This document shows, piece after piece, positions 36,122 through 45,146 of a stretch of 64,000 nt of DNA. The notes beneath the pieces were generated by a model. The model worked only from the letters and a program-made list of their open reading frames with translations. It searched no databases and had not been told where the DNA came from. Location: positions 62,001-126,000 of the forward strand of contig RAYM01000018.1 of NCBI GenBank assembly GCA_003611805.1, in the 5' to 3' direction. Position numbers and translations under genes: made by a program. Origin of the DNA: a bacterium 1xD42-87 (GTDB lineage Bacteria > Bacillota > Clostridia > Lachnospirales > Lachnospiraceae). Numbering within the stretch: position 1 is the stretch's first letter; each line of letters opens with the position of its first letter.

Positions 36122-37417
36122 TTATTTCGCTTTGCTCTCCTTGGCATTCTCCGCTATGAACTCAGCCGCTTTTCTGACTGCCAGATCCTGCAGAATGCCC
36201 TTCTTCTCGCGCTCGCCCATCAGATCCCTGACCTTATCCACCTCCATCTGGTAGACGTCAGCCATGACCTTTAATTCCTCTTCATATTCTTCGTCGGTCA
36301 CTTCCAGTTTCTCCGCCTTCGCCACCGCTTCAAGCACAAGTCTGGAACGGATTCTCTCTTCCGTCTGCGGCTTCACACGATCTATCATCTGCTGATAGTT
36401 GGTATTGGTCATCTGTAAATACTGCTCCATGGAAATGCCCTGCATGGTAATGCGCTGCGCGAACTCATCAACCATCTGTCTCTGCTGAGTCTCCAGCATC
36501 GCCTCGGGAATTTCCATCTCAGACGCATCAACCACAGCCTTCACCGCCGCTTCCTCTTTCGCCTGCTTTGCCTCTTTTACCTTCTGCTCTTCCAGATTTT
36601 TCTTTACATCCTCGCGGTACTCAGCCAGTGTCTCAAACTCGGAAACATCGCCCGCAAACTCGTCGTTCAGTTCGGGAAGTTCTCTCTCCTTAATCTCCCT
36701 CACGGTACATTTAAAGACAGCCTCCTTGCCCTGCAGATGCTCCGCCTGATAGTCCTCGGGGAAAGTAACCTTTACTTCCGTCTCCTCACCGATCTTCGCG
36801 CCCACAAGCTGCTCCTCAAATCCCGGAATAAATGCCCCGGAACCGATGGTCAGCGGATAGTTTTCTCCCTTGCCGCCCTCAAAAGCCACTCCATCCACGA
36901 AGCCCTCGAAATCCAGTATAGTCATATCGCCGTCCTTCACAGGGCGATCCTCCACCGCGATATTTCTGGCATTGTTCTGCCTCTCCTTTTCAATCGCTGC
37001 GTCAACCTCTTCATCAGTCACCGCTGTATCTATTTTATCCACTTTTACGCCCTTGTATTTGCCCAACTTTACCTCAGGCTTGAGCGCAACCGTAGCAGTG
37101 AAAACAAAAGGCTTTCCCGCCTCGATCTGGGTCACTTCGATCTGAGGGGAGGAAACGATATCTTCCTCACACTCGTCCAACGCCTTATCGTACGCATCGG
37201 GAATCAGGATATTCGCCGCATCCTCAAAAAATACTTCCTTGCCATACATCCTCTCTACCATCTGGCGGGGCACCTTGCCCTTGCGGAAGCCCGGAATGCT
37301 GATTTTGCTCTTCTGCTTCTGATAAGCCTTCTCGATCGCCTTCTCAAACTCCTCCACGCCGATCTCGATCGTCAGCTTCGCCATGTTCTTCTCTAATTTC
37401 TCCACCTGTAAACTCAT
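36122..37417 (-). CDS. tig: Trigger factor
   Basis: A ribosome-bound chaperone and peptidyl-prolyl isomerase. From MSLQVEKLEKN (37417, behind GGAGG) it has 431 residues, normal for the family. The ribosome-docking loop is SIPGFRKGKVPRQMVERMYG. The FKBP-like domain is about 150-240 with DFEGFVDGVAFEGGKGENYP and IPGFEEQLVGAK. The C-terminal arms are helical and charged. The open frame extends upstream, but the better start is the one with the ribosome site. First gene of the tig-clpP-clpX-lon-engB block. Confidence 0.96.
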   Translation of the reverse strand: MSLQVEKLEKNMAKLTIEIGVEEFEKAIEKAYQKQKSKISIPGFRKGKVPRQMVERMYGKEVFFEDAANILIPDAYDKALDECEEDIVSSPQIEVTQIEAGKPFVFTATVALKPEVKLGKYKGVKVDKIDTAVTDEEVDAAIEKERQNNARNIAVEDRPVKDGDMTILDFEGFVDGVAFEGGKGENYPLTIGSGAFIPGFEEQLVGAKIGEETEVKVTFPEDYQAEHLQGKEAVFKCTVREIKERELPELNDEFAGDVSEFETLAEYREDVKKNLEEQKVKEAKQAKEEAAVKAVVDASEMEIPEAMLETQQRQMVDEFAQRITMQGISMEQYLQMTNTNYQQMIDRVKPQTEERIRSRLVLEAVAKAEKLEVTDEEYEEELKVMADVYQMEVDKVRDLMGEREKKGILQDLAVRKAAEFIAENAKESKAK

Positions 37418-37506
37418 GTTATGGGTTCCTCCTTCAATTCCTCTGTCAGCTATCTTACCATCTATATATAATGCCCATGCGGGCTTCCAGCTACAGTCAC
37501 CCAAAC

Positions 37507-37512
37507 ATTATA
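37507..37512 (-). promoter_or_regulatory. Extended -10 promoter of tig
   Basis: TGC-TATAAT on the minus strand, about 90 bases before the tig start codon. The -35 is poor (CTGGCA at 19 bases), which an extended -10 can compensate. No heat-shock (CIRCE or CtsR-type) repeat was seen beside it. Confidence 0.55.
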
Positions 37513-37587
37513 GCACAGGGCTTTTGAAAATGCCAGAGATTTTTCGCGAATAAGCGAATAAGCAGAGTCTGCCACGCAACGTGAAAA

Positions 37588-37617
37588 CGCCCCGTCTGTG
37601 TTTTCACAAACGGGGCG
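37588..37617 (-). terminator. Terminator of the SASP gene
   Basis: CGCCCCGT.. / ..ACGGGGCG with an extra TGTG/CACA step, ending in TTTTCAC on the minus strand, 20 bases after the stop. Confidence 0.85.
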
Positions 37618-37636
37618 CCTTCGCTTTTGTTCTTTG

Positions 37637-37837
37637 TTACTTCATCTGCTCTTCCTGCTTCTTGATCATTCTACGAACCATCTCACCGCCGATAGAACCT
37701 GCCTCCTTGGAAGTCAGGTCGCCGTTGTAACCCTCTTTCAGGTTAACACCGAGCTCAGACGCAACCTCAGTTTTGAAACGATCCATAGCTGCCTTTGCCT
37801 CAGGAACTTCTACTCTATTGGTCTTGTTGCTTGCCAT
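37637..37837 (-). CDS. Alpha/beta-type small acid-soluble spore protein
   Basis: A 66-residue DNA-binding protein that coats spore DNA and protects it from UV and heat. AAMDRFKTEVASELGVNL and GYNGDLTSKEAGSIGGEMVR match the family; the E-A/S pair in the conserved TSKEAGSIGG region resembles the GPR protease neighbourhood. It starts behind GGAGGTG. A sigma-G-like promoter lies about 125 bases upstream. It shows that the organism belongs to a spore-forming lineage. Confidence 0.95.
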   Translation of the reverse strand: MASNKTNRVEVPEAKAAMDRFKTEVASELGVNLKEGYNGDLTSKEAGSIGGEMVRRMIKKQEEQMK

Positions 37838-37968
37838 TTCTTTTCACCTCCGAAATACTTTGAATCTTTTGATTCTTTATCTATATTTGAGACAAGCGCA
37901 TTCTCCGTGCGCCTGTCCGTCGGTATTGTCCGCTTAAAGCACACTTTGTTTGCCGCTTATCTTGATGT

Positions 37969-37997
37969 TAGTATGTTCGGTTGAAAAGAAAATATAA
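37969..37997 (-). promoter_or_regulatory. Sigma-G-like promoter of the SASP gene
   Basis: On the minus strand the -10 CATACTA (37969-37975) matches the forespore sigma-G consensus exactly. Seventeen bases upstream is TTATA (37993-37997), a partial match to the -35. Confidence 0.6.
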
Positions 37998-38007
37998 TGG
38001 AAACTTT

Positions 38008-38556
38008 TTACATGTAAACGATTTTTTTACCCATCGCCTCCGCCGCTTCTTTCCCCTGCAGCTTTTCCAGAATCGCAAGCCCAAAGGGAATCGCCGCGCC
38101 CATGCCTCGCCCCGTGATGATATTGCCGTCAATCACGGCAGGCTCCCGGAGTACCTCGGCTCCTTCCAACTGGCTCTCCATATCGGGGAAGGAGCATGCC
38201 TTCTTTCCTTTTAAAAGCCCGCGGTGTCCCAGAATCGAAGGTGCCGCGCAGACGGCCGCCACGGTCTTTCCCGCCTTCACAAAAGCGTCCACCTGTTCCA
38301 TCAGCGCCTCACATGCCTCAAGGTTCTTCGTGCCCGGCATCCCGCCCGGCAGGACAATCACATCCGTCTCGTCAAAATTGACTTCCGAAAGAATCTTGTC
38401 CATAGTCACCTCCACACCGTGGGAGCTTGTGACGCTGCGCTCGTCCGTGATGGACACCATGGTGATCTCCTCGCCAGCGCGCCTCAGGATGTCCACCACC
38501 GTCAGCGCCTCGATCTCCTCATAACCTGTTGCGAAAAAAATTGCTGTTTTGCTCAT
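38008..38556 (-). CDS. DJ-1/PfpI family protein (ThiJ/YajL-like)
   Basis: From MSKTAIFFATG (38556, behind GGAGG) the protein has 182 residues, normal for DJ-1. The conserved Glu is in FATGYEEIEALTVVD. The nucleophile elbow is AAVCAAPSILGHRGLLKG with the reactive Cys, and GRGMGAAIPFGLAILEKL closes the site. Relatives act as glyoxalases, deglycases or redox sensors. The name used for some, thiazole monophosphate biosynthesis protein, is historical. The frame runs a further 77 codons upstream, but those residues are not part of the family. Confidence 0.9.
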   Translation of the reverse strand: MSKTAIFFATGYEEIEALTVVDILRRAGEEITMVSITDERSVTSSHGVEVTMDKILSEVNFDETDVIVLPGGMPGTKNLEACEALMEQVDAFVKAGKTVAAVCAAPSILGHRGLLKGKKACSFPDMESQLEGAEVLREPAVIDGNIITGRGMGAAIPFGLAILEKLQGKEAAEAMGKKIVYM

Positions 38557-38814
38557 GTGTTCCTCCGTTCCGGGGTTTTTGTCCCCCTGCTTTCTATTAT
38601 TTGTGTTTCCCAGCGTATCAAAGCTTCTCTGTAACTCAGATCCGCTTTCGCGCCGGACACTTACTTTATCACCTTTGATTAATTCCCTTTTATTTGTTCC
38701 ATCCGGCACATACCTGAATACTACAAATTCCGTTATTTCATCCATATCATTTTCAAACGTATGCACACTGTCAAAAACTCTTACCACATCATTTTCTACG
38801 GCATAACAGGATTT
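38557..38814. other. Gap with an open frame upstream of the DJ-1 gene
   Basis: 258 bases between two minus-strand genes. The DJ-1 frame stays open across most of it from an ATG at 38787 (including the segment EITEFVVFRYVPDGTN), without a ribosome site near that ATG. I read it as leader rather than coding sequence. No clear terminator follows the preceding MATE gene. Confidence 0.35.
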
Positions 38815-40152
38815 TTATTTTTCACCGTATGTACCGCCCCGCCGCATCAGCATAATTCCCGTCACATCCGCAAGCGCCCAGCCGATGGGAATCGCCCACC
38901 AGATGCCAAGCACACCGATTGCCGGAACCGCCGCCAGAATATAGGCAAGCGCAACCCGCGTTCCAAGGGATATCACCGTCAGCACAAGGGACACGCCCGG
39001 CCTGTTAACGCCCCGGAAATACCCGTACAGCAGGAACAGGACGCCGATGCCAATATAGAAAGCGCCCTCGATGCGCAGATACTGCATACCGATTTCTATG
39101 ATCTCTGTCTCACCGGCATCCACAAAAATCAGCATGAGAAACCTTGCAAACGCAAATACCAGAACCGAAATCACCCCGCAAAATGCGGCGGAAACCGTCA
39201 TCGCCTTCCTCGTCCCCTGCTTTACCCGCTCCCGCTGTCCCGCACCGAAATTCTGCGAAATGAAAATGGAGTAGGCATTGCCGAACTCCTGCGCCGGCAT
39301 GTAAGCGAACGTGTCAATCTTTACCGTAGCCGCAAAAGCCGCCATCACCGCGGGACCGAAGCTGTTGACAAGGCTCTGCACCATCAGAATGCCGAAATTC
39401 ATCACCGACTGCTGCACGCCGGTCATCAGGGAATAGCCGCAGATTTCCCCCACCGGCTTTTCTTCCCGCAAAAAACGTCTCAGGGAAAAACGATAGTACG
39501 GTTCCTTAACCCACAGATAAATGCCAAGCCCCAGCCCGGAAACCGCCTGCGCGATCACCGTCGCCTCCGCCGCCCCGGAAAGTCCCCGTTTCAGACTGCA
39601 CACAAAAAATAAATCAAGCGCAATATTCAGCGCCGACGCCGCGCCCAGAAAGTACAGCGGCGCGACGGAATTTCCAAGCGCACGCAGCAGGAAAGCAAAA
39701 TAATTATATAGGAAGATAAAGAAAATCCCCCAAAAGACAACCGCCAGATATTCCCTTGTCATTTCATAAAGTTCCGCGGGCGTGCGAAGCAGCGTAAGAA
39801 TCGGATGCATCAGCGCCTGCGAAAAAAAAGTGAGCGCAACCGCCAGCACACCAATCAGCACAAAAGCCGTCTGCGCGCAGATGCGCACCCTCTCTTTGTC
39901 TCCCTTTCCTATATAATAAGAAAAGACAGCGCCGCCTCCCATACTAAGACCAATCAGCAGAGAGTTTAAAAACGTCATCAGCGCGTAGGATGAGCCGACC
40001 GCCGCCAGCGCGTCCGCGCCCACAAATTTTCCCACCACCCACGTGTCCGCAATGTTGTAGCACTGTTGCAGCAGATTCCCTAAAATCATCGGCGCCGCGA
40101 ATAGGAGCAGCGATTTTGTTACATTACCTTTTGTCAAATCCTGATTTATCAT
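38815..40152 (-). CDS. MATE family efflux transporter
   Basis: A 445-residue protein with about twelve membrane segments, opening NQDLTKGNVTKSLLLFAAPM and LGNLLQQCYNIADTWVVGKF, typical of the DinF/NorM-like MATE branch in Clostridia. Its second half has GVQQSVMNFGILMVQSLVNS and AQEFGNAYSIFISQNFGAGQ. Substrate unknown. Start codon is 4 bases after the stop of the GNAT gene, so they are probably one transcript. It is a different branch from the MATE at 17-18 kb. Confidence 0.88.
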   Translation of the reverse strand: MINQDLTKGNVTKSLLLFAAPMILGNLLQQCYNIADTWVVGKFVGADALAAVGSSYALMTFLNSLLIGLSMGGGAVFSYYIGKGDKERVRICAQTAFVLIGVLAVALTFFSQALMHPILTLLRTPAELYEMTREYLAVVFWGIFFIFLYNYFAFLLRALGNSVAPLYFLGAASALNIALDLFFVCSLKRGLSGAAEATVIAQAVSGLGLGIYLWVKEPYYRFSLRRFLREEKPVGEICGYSLMTGVQQSVMNFGILMVQSLVNSFGPAVMAAFAATVKIDTFAYMPAQEFGNAYSIFISQNFGAGQRERVKQGTRKAMTVSAAFCGVISVLVFAFARFLMLIFVDAGETEIIEIGMQYLRIEGAFYIGIGVLFLLYGYFRGVNRPGVSLVLTVISLGTRVALAYILAAVPAIGVLGIWWAIPIGWALADVTGIMLMRRGGTYGEK

Positions 40153-40156
40153 ATCT

Positions 40157-40678
40157 CTATACTCTCATCTCATACTGGCACTCAAAGCTATCCTCCAACA
40201 CCGCCCTGTTCCTTCTCCCGCCATATTCGCCCGTTTTGGTCATGCCGAGTTTTTCCATAACCTTGTAGGAAGCCACATTTTCCGTATCACAGTGGGCAAT
40301 AAAGTGTGTTGTCCCCATATATTCTTTAAAATAAGAGACTAGAGCTTTCGCCGCTTCATAAGCGAACCCGTTTCTCCAATAGTTCTTATTTACAATCCAG
40401 CCTAGCTCCCCGATTCCATTTTCAAAGTATATCCCAACCGCACCAATATGTTCGTTATGATAGAGTATGGCAAATTCATAAAACGCTGGCTCTTCCTTCG
40501 CCCACTCTGCGTCAACGCCCGCCAGAAACGTTACGGTTTCCTCCACGCTCTCATTCGGCAGGCGGCACATGTATTTTGAATTTTCATAATCCATGGCGTA
40601 AGCATTCACCGTTTCGAGATATTTGCTCCCCAAAGGTTTCAGACATAAGCGTTCTGTTAAAATTTCAATGCGTTTCAT
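40157..40678 (-). CDS. GNAT family acetyltransferase (RimJ/RimL-like)
   Basis: A 173-residue acetyltransferase. ILTERLCLKPLGSKYLETVN is the usual opening of the RimJ-like branch. GELGWIVNKNYWRNGFAYEA is the acetyl-CoA loop, and FIAHCDTENVASYKVMEKLG is the C-terminal signature. The acceptor may be a ribosomal protein or a small amine; nothing in the context decides. Co-transcribed with the MATE gene downstream. Confidence 0.88.
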   Translation of the reverse strand: MKRIEILTERLCLKPLGSKYLETVNAYAMDYENSKYMCRLPNESVEETVTFLAGVDAEWAKEEPAFYEFAILYHNEHIGAVGIYFENGIGELGWIVNKNYWRNGFAYEAAKALVSYFKEYMGTTHFIAHCDTENVASYKVMEKLGMTKTGEYGGRRNRAVLEDSFECQYEMRV

Positions 40679-40883
40679 AGCCTCTCCCTCTCATGCCGCC
40701 CTATATCAATCTCTATTATTATAATCTATTTTCTATTGTCAAGCCAACATAAATTCTTGGCACATTGTCCTGCATGCATTGTCCTGCATCATGCTACGCT
40801 ATATCCATCATTTACATTTGGTCTGTATGGCTGTTCCAAACCATATCTGTCACGGCATTTCGCAGGGAAAATCCGGGAGAAAA

Positions 40884-41786
40884 TTATCCCTCCAAAATCT
40901 CATCAATTTCCCGTCTCTCCTCCTCACTGAAAGACGTGTTCCCAATCATCCCGATATTATCCAGCACCTGAGACGGACGAGACGCGCCGATCAGCACACT
41001 GGTGATATCGCCATCCCTGAGAATCCACGCCAACGCCATCTGCGCAAGGGACTGTCCTCTCTGAGCCGCGAGCGCATTCAGTTTTTTGATTTTTTGAAAC
41101 ATATCTTCTGTTATGGCACTCTCCTTTAAAAAACGCCCGTGAGCCGCTGCGTAGTCCTTGAGCCCATCCTTCTCAATCGTCCGGTCAAGCATGGAGTATC
41201 TTCTCTGATTAATAATAAACGGTGTTCCCATCTGCTTAAAAAGGGTGGCAATCGCCTCCGTCTGCTCTCTGTCATAGTTGGAAATGCCCACATACAGCGC
41301 CTTTCCGCTTCTGACTATGCCGTCCAGCGCTCCTGCCGTTTCCTGAAGAGGCGTCTCGGGATCGGGTCTGTGATGGTAGTAAATATCCACTAACTCCAAA
41401 CCCATACGGCGCAGGCTCTGATCCAGACTTGCAGCCAGATATTTCTTACTGCCCCAGTTTCCATAAGGACCCGGCCACATATCATATCCGGCTTTCGTGG
41501 AAATCACCAGCTCGTCCCGATAAATCCCCAGACTCTTTTCCAGAATCCTTCCGAAATTTTCCTCCGCCGCGCCGTACACAGGTCCATAGTTATTTGCCAG
41601 ATCAAAATGCGTGATCCCATGGTTGAAAGCCGTATGGCACACCGTCTCCATGTTTTCAAAGCTTCCATTGGAACCAAAATTATGCCATAAGCCCAGAGAA
41701 ACCACCGGAAGCAAAAGTCCGCTGCTGCCACAGCGGCGATAAGGACATATATTATCGGCACAGTCAACTGTGCGCTTTTCGCACAA
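40884..41786 (-). CDS. Aldo/keto reductase with internal in-frame deletion
   Basis: A 300-residue member of the YghZ/MgrA-type aldo-keto reductases, about 30 residues short. The catalytic tetrad is present: Asp and Tyr in HFDLANNYGPVYG, Lys in VISTKAGYDMW, and His in IYYHHRPD. NADPH-binding GASRPSQVLDNIG is intact. Between QRRYSMLDR and ESAITEDMFQKIKKLNALAA the sequence goes directly DYAAAHG-RFLKE. In the family this position carries strand 7 of the barrel with a GIIAFSPLAQGLLT-like segment and the following loop. Loss of a barrel strand should impair folding or cofactor binding. The frame is kept, so it is not certainly dead. No close partner gene. Confidence 0.85.
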   Translation of the reverse strand: MCEKRTVDCADNICPYRRCGSSGLLLPVVSLGLWHNFGSNGSFENMETVCHTAFNHGITHFDLANNYGPVYGAAEENFGRILEKSLGIYRDELVISTKAGYDMWPGPYGNWGSKKYLAASLDQSLRRMGLELVDIYYHHRPDPETPLQETAGALDGIVRSGKALYVGISNYDREQTEAIATLFKQMGTPFIINQRRYSMLDRTIEKDGLKDYAAAHGRFLKESAITEDMFQKIKKLNALAAQRGQSLAQMALAWILRDGDITSVLIGASRPSQVLDNIGMIGNTSFSEEERREIDEILEG

Positions 41787-41936
41787 ACTGCCAGTTTATA
41801 ACCAAACGCCACATGAAAAATCCAGAAAACAGACAGGACTTTACACCGCCATCTAATCCCCTTATAATAGAGACCGTTAATGAATATTTGTAAATAGAGA
41901 TATGAAATAAAACAACCGAATCGAAAGGACCCCACA

Positions 41937-42437
41937 ATGGAAATCGAACGCAAATTCACAGTCAGAACCCTGCCGGTCAATCTGGACTCTTACCCTTGCC
42001 GCATCATTGAGCAGGCTTATCTGAACACCGACCCGGTTGTCAGAATCCGCAGGGAGGACGACTCCTACTATCTGACCTACAAAGGAAAAGGACTGCTCGC
42101 CAGAGAGGAGTACAATCTCCCCCTAAACGAAGAGTCCTACTATCATCTGCGGGAAAAGGCGGACGGAAATATCATCTCCAAAAAACGGTATGTCATTCCC
42201 ATCGAGCATCCGCAGTTTGACCCGACATATGTGTCGTCCAAAGGAAATTTAATTGACCAGTTCAGTCTGTGCGTCGAGCTGGATATCTTCGAGCCGCCTT
42301 TCGCCACCCTTATTATCGCGGAAGTGGAGTTCCCGGACGAAGAAACAGCGGAAGCGTTTCTCCCTCTCGACTGGTTTAGTCAAGACGTCACAAACGATCC
42401 CGCCTATCACAATTCTAATCTGAGCAAGGTCCGGTAG
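41937..42437 (+). CDS. CYTH domain protein
   Basis: A 166-residue protein of the CYTH (triphosphate tunnel) family. MEIERKFTV is the family's ExExK-type opening. Charged strands follow: DPVVRIRREDDSYYLTYKGK, KRYVIP, CVELDIFE and IIAEVEFPDEETAEAF. Related proteins hydrolyse inorganic triphosphate or thiamine triphosphate; a few are adenylate cyclases. Short stand-alone bacterial members are mostly triphosphatases, so that is the best guess. AAAGGA precedes the ATG. The 3' end overlaps the convergent lacI-type gene by 23 bases. Confidence 0.88.
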   Translation: MEIERKFTVRTLPVNLDSYPCRIIEQAYLNTDPVVRIRREDDSYYLTYKGKGLLAREEYNLPLNEESYYHLREKADGNIISKKRYVIPIEHPQFDPTYVSSKGNLIDQFSLCVELDIFEPPFATLIIAEVEFPDEETAEAFLPLDWFSQDVTNDPAYHNSNLSKVR

Positions 42438-43452
42438 AATCCCTCACCACGAGTTCCGCCGGGAGAACGATCTGCTGGTGCTCCCGACGCTCTCCAATCA
42501 CATCCAGAAGAAGGCGGATCGTCTTTTTGGCGATCTCCTCCACCGGCTGTTTCATCGTCGTCAGCTTCGGATTATAATACTCCCCCATCTCAATACCATC
42601 ATACCCGGCAACCGAGATATCCTTCGGAATCCTTTTCCCCGCCTCGATAACTGCCCTGCAGGCGCCAATCGCCAAAGAGTCCGCCACCGCATAGATCGCT
42701 GTTACTTCCAGCCCTGACTCCAGCAGCTTTTTCGCCGTCAGATAACCGTTCTCCATAGAATAATGGTCAATATCTTCCTGCACATAGCAGATCAGGTCCT
42801 CCGGCACGTCGAGTCCCTTCGCCGCGTAAGCCCGCTTGAATCCCTCCATGCGCAGCCGCCCGATCGGACGCTCCGACCGCTCCGTGATCAGGGCAATTTT
42901 CCGATGCCCCATTCCAAGCAGGTACTCTGTCATCTTCTGGCTTTCCAGCCTGTCGTCCACCGCAATATTGGAAAACTCCACCTTATGAATCTGATCTGAA
43001 ACGGTAACTCCAATGGTACTGAATATAAAAGGCACTTTCAGCTTTTTTATTTTTTCCTCGGAGTGTTCGAATTTGCCTCCCAAAAAGACAATGCCGCGCA
43101 GCCTCTTTTCCTTCTCCAGTTCCAGCGCCACGTCTATTTCATCCTCCTGTGCCTCTACATGCCGGAGAACAAGCGCATATCTGCTCCGCTGCGTCTCCTC
43201 CTCAATAATCTTAATCATACTGCTGAACAGGGGATTCGTAATTCCTTTCACCAACACTGCAATACATTTGGCGTCCGTCCTCTTCAAGTTTCTTGCGCTG
43301 TTATTCGGAATAAAACCCGTCTGGTCAATCACTTCCAAAATCTTTTTTTTCGTTTCCGGGTTGATATCCGGATGATTATTAATTGCCCGGGAGACCGTAC
43401 TGACGCCCACGCCGCATTCTTTCGCTATGTCTTTTATCGTAATCTCCGCCAT
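42415..43452 (-). CDS. LacI family transcriptional regulator (maltodextrin locus)
   Basis: From MAEITIKDIAKECG (43452, behind GCGGGG) the protein has 345 residues. The helix-turn-helix with hinge is TIKDIAKECGVGVSTVSRAI and NNSARNLKR. The periplasmic-binding-protein-like effector domain has IAVLVKGITNPLFSSMIK and GYDGIEMGEYYNPKLTTMKQ. It lies directly downstream of the 4-alpha-glucanotransferase gene and the sugar ABC genes, so it probably controls them in response to a malto-oligosaccharide. Two candidate operators lie at the binding-protein promoter. An upstream GTG at 43470 is an alternative start. Confidence 0.9.
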   Translation of the reverse strand: MAEITIKDIAKECGVGVSTVSRAINNHPDINPETKKKILEVIDQTGFIPNNSARNLKRTDAKCIAVLVKGITNPLFSSMIKIIEEETQRSRYALVLRHVEAQEDEIDVALELEKEKRLRGIVFLGGKFEHSEEKIKKLKVPFIFSTIGVTVSDQIHKVEFSNIAVDDRLESQKMTEYLLGMGHRKIALITERSERPIGRLRMEGFKRAYAAKGLDVPEDLICYVQEDIDHYSMENGYLTAKKLLESGLEVTAIYAVADSLAIGACRAVIEAGKRIPKDISVAGYDGIEMGEYYNPKLTTMKQPVEEIAKKTIRLLLDVIGERREHQQIVLPAELVVRDSTGPCSD

Positions 43453-43490
43453 CTGCATACCCCGCCGCACATTATCTAATCACCCTAAAA

Positions 43491-44978
43491 TCAATGCTTT
43501 TCTCTAACTCTGCCGTAGAGCTTCGACATTTCCAGAATCCGCCCCGCCAGCTCCTTCGTAAACTGTCCGGGCAGCATCCTCCACTTCCAGTTCGTCCCCA
43601 GCGTGGAAGGCATATTCGTTCTTGCCTCTGTCCCAAGCCCCAGATAATCCTGCATCGGAATCACGCAGGTATCGGATACACTCGCCATTGCCGCCCTGAT
43701 AAACTCCCACTGGATATCTTTATTCGTCTTTATGTTCAAATATCTCTTTGCAAAAGCCTTATCCCTGCGGTTCAGTTTCTCATACCAGCCCATCGTCGTA
43801 TCATTGTCATGGGTTCCTGTATAGACAATGCTGTTCGCCACATAATTGTGGGGCAGATAATCGCTCTCTTCTCTGGAATCGAAGGCAAACTGCAAAATCT
43901 TCATGCCGGGATAACCTGTCTTTTTCACCAGATTAATGACCGATTTAGTCAAAAATCCGAGATCTTCCGCAATGACCGCTTTTTTCCCAAGCTTCGCCTT
44001 CATGGTTTTAAAAATATCGTAGCCGGGACCCTTCTCCCAATGCCCGAACTCCGCTGTCTCGTCGCCGAAGGGAATGGAATAATACTCGTCAAATCCTCTG
44101 AAATGGTCGATCCGCACCACATCATAGAGTTTGTAACAGTAGCCGATCCGCTCCATCCACCACTCATAATCCGTCTCCTTGTGATATTCCCAACGGTACA
44201 GCGGATTTCCCCAGAGCTGTCCCGTCGCTGAGAAAGCGTCCGGCGGGCATCCCGCCACCGCCACAGGCGTCAGCGTATCATCCAGCTGGAAAAGCTCCGG
44301 ACCCGCCCAGGTATCCGAACTGTCAAACGCCACATAAATCGGAATATCCCCGATAATCTCAATGTTCTTATTGTTCGCGTACTCTTTCAGCGCAAACCAC
44401 TGCTTCGCAAAAAGATACTGCTGGAACTGATAAAAGGCAACTTCTTCCGCATACTTTTCGGCATATTTCTTCATCGCCTCCGGCTTGCGCAGCTTGATAT
44501 CCTCGTCCCACTCTGCCCAGCTCTTTCCGCTGAAAGCATTCTTTACCGCCATGTAAAGGGCGTAATCTTTCAGCCAGTAAGCGTTCTCTTCCACAAACTT
44601 CTGATATGCCTCGTCCTTCTCGATCTGGCTGTTCTGAAACGCTTTCTTTAACACCTTGAAGCGGGACAGATAAATCTTTTCATAATCGACATAAGCATCA
44701 TCACCCCCGAAGTCATACTGCTCACAATCCTGCTCGGTCAGATAGCCGGCCTGCACCAGTGACTCCAGATCAATATAATAGGGATTTCCTGCAAAAGTGG
44801 AAAAAGACTGATAGGGAGAATCCCCATAGCCCGTGGGACCAAGCGGCAGAATCTGCCAATAGGACTGCCCCGCTTCTTCTAACAGATCGATAAAGGTATA
44901 TGCCTCTTTGGAAAACGCGCCAATCCCATACTTTGACGGGATAGCGGAAACAGGCAGCAAAACACCGCTCTTTCTCAT
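43491..44978 (-). CDS. malQ: 4-alpha-glucanotransferase (amylomaltase)
   Basis: A 495-residue GH77 enzyme (from MRKSGVLLPV; an ATG ten codons earlier is possible) that shuffles glucan units between malto-oligosaccharides in the cytoplasm. The N-terminal SGVLLPVSAIPSKYGIG and QILPLGPTGYGDSPYQSFST are typical. The nucleophile Asp is in VVRIDHFRGFDEYYSIP, the acid/base Glu in AVIAEDLGFLT, and the third Asp in YTGTHDNDTTMGWY. Length is normal. With the neighbouring ABC transporter and LacI regulator it forms a maltodextrin-use cluster. It has its own promoter at 45033-45060. Confidence 0.96.
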   Translation of the reverse strand: MRKSGVLLPVSAIPSKYGIGAFSKEAYTFIDLLEEAGQSYWQILPLGPTGYGDSPYQSFSTFAGNPYYIDLESLVQAGYLTEQDCEQYDFGGDDAYVDYEKIYLSRFKVLKKAFQNSQIEKDEAYQKFVEENAYWLKDYALYMAVKNAFSGKSWAEWDEDIKLRKPEAMKKYAEKYAEEVAFYQFQQYLFAKQWFALKEYANNKNIEIIGDIPIYVAFDSSDTWAGPELFQLDDTLTPVAVAGCPPDAFSATGQLWGNPLYRWEYHKETDYEWWMERIGYCYKLYDVVRIDHFRGFDEYYSIPFGDETAEFGHWEKGPGYDIFKTMKAKLGKKAVIAEDLGFLTKSVINLVKKTGYPGMKILQFAFDSREESDYLPHNYVANSIVYTGTHDNDTTMGWYEKLNRRDKAFAKRYLNIKTNKDIQWEFIRAAMASVSDTCVIPMQDYLGLGTEARTNMPSTLGTNWKWRMLPGQFTKELAGRILEMSKLYGRVREKH

Positions 44979-45032
44979 AACATCCACATGTCCTTTCCTG
45001 TCAATCATTCCGAATCCGTTCGGAAATCGATT

Positions 45033-45060
45033 TCTATAAAATTTTACAATATTTTGTCAG
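45033..45060 (-). promoter_or_regulatory. Promoter of malQ
   Basis: Minus-strand -35 CTGACA (45055-45060), 16 bases, -10 TATAGA (45033-45038), about 55 bases before malQ. Confidence 0.55.
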
Positions 45061-45105
45061 AATATGCAAGTTCGATCAGTTATTTTTACCCCTGATATAA
45101 TTTGA

Positions 45106-45132
45106 GGAAGCGGTGAACGAATCAGCGCTTCC
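45106..45132 (-). terminator. Possible terminator after the permease operon
   Basis: GGAAGCG / CGCTTCC stem, 15 bases after the second permease stop. The T-run is weak, so partial read-through into malQ is likely. Confidence 0.45.
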
Positions 45133-45146
45133 CCATAACCCTCACA

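Noticed and set aside
38557..38787. N-terminal 77-residue extension of the DJ-1/PfpI protein
   Set aside because: No ribosome site near its ATG, no family similarity, and a strong ribosome site precedes the internal start that gives normal DJ-1 length.
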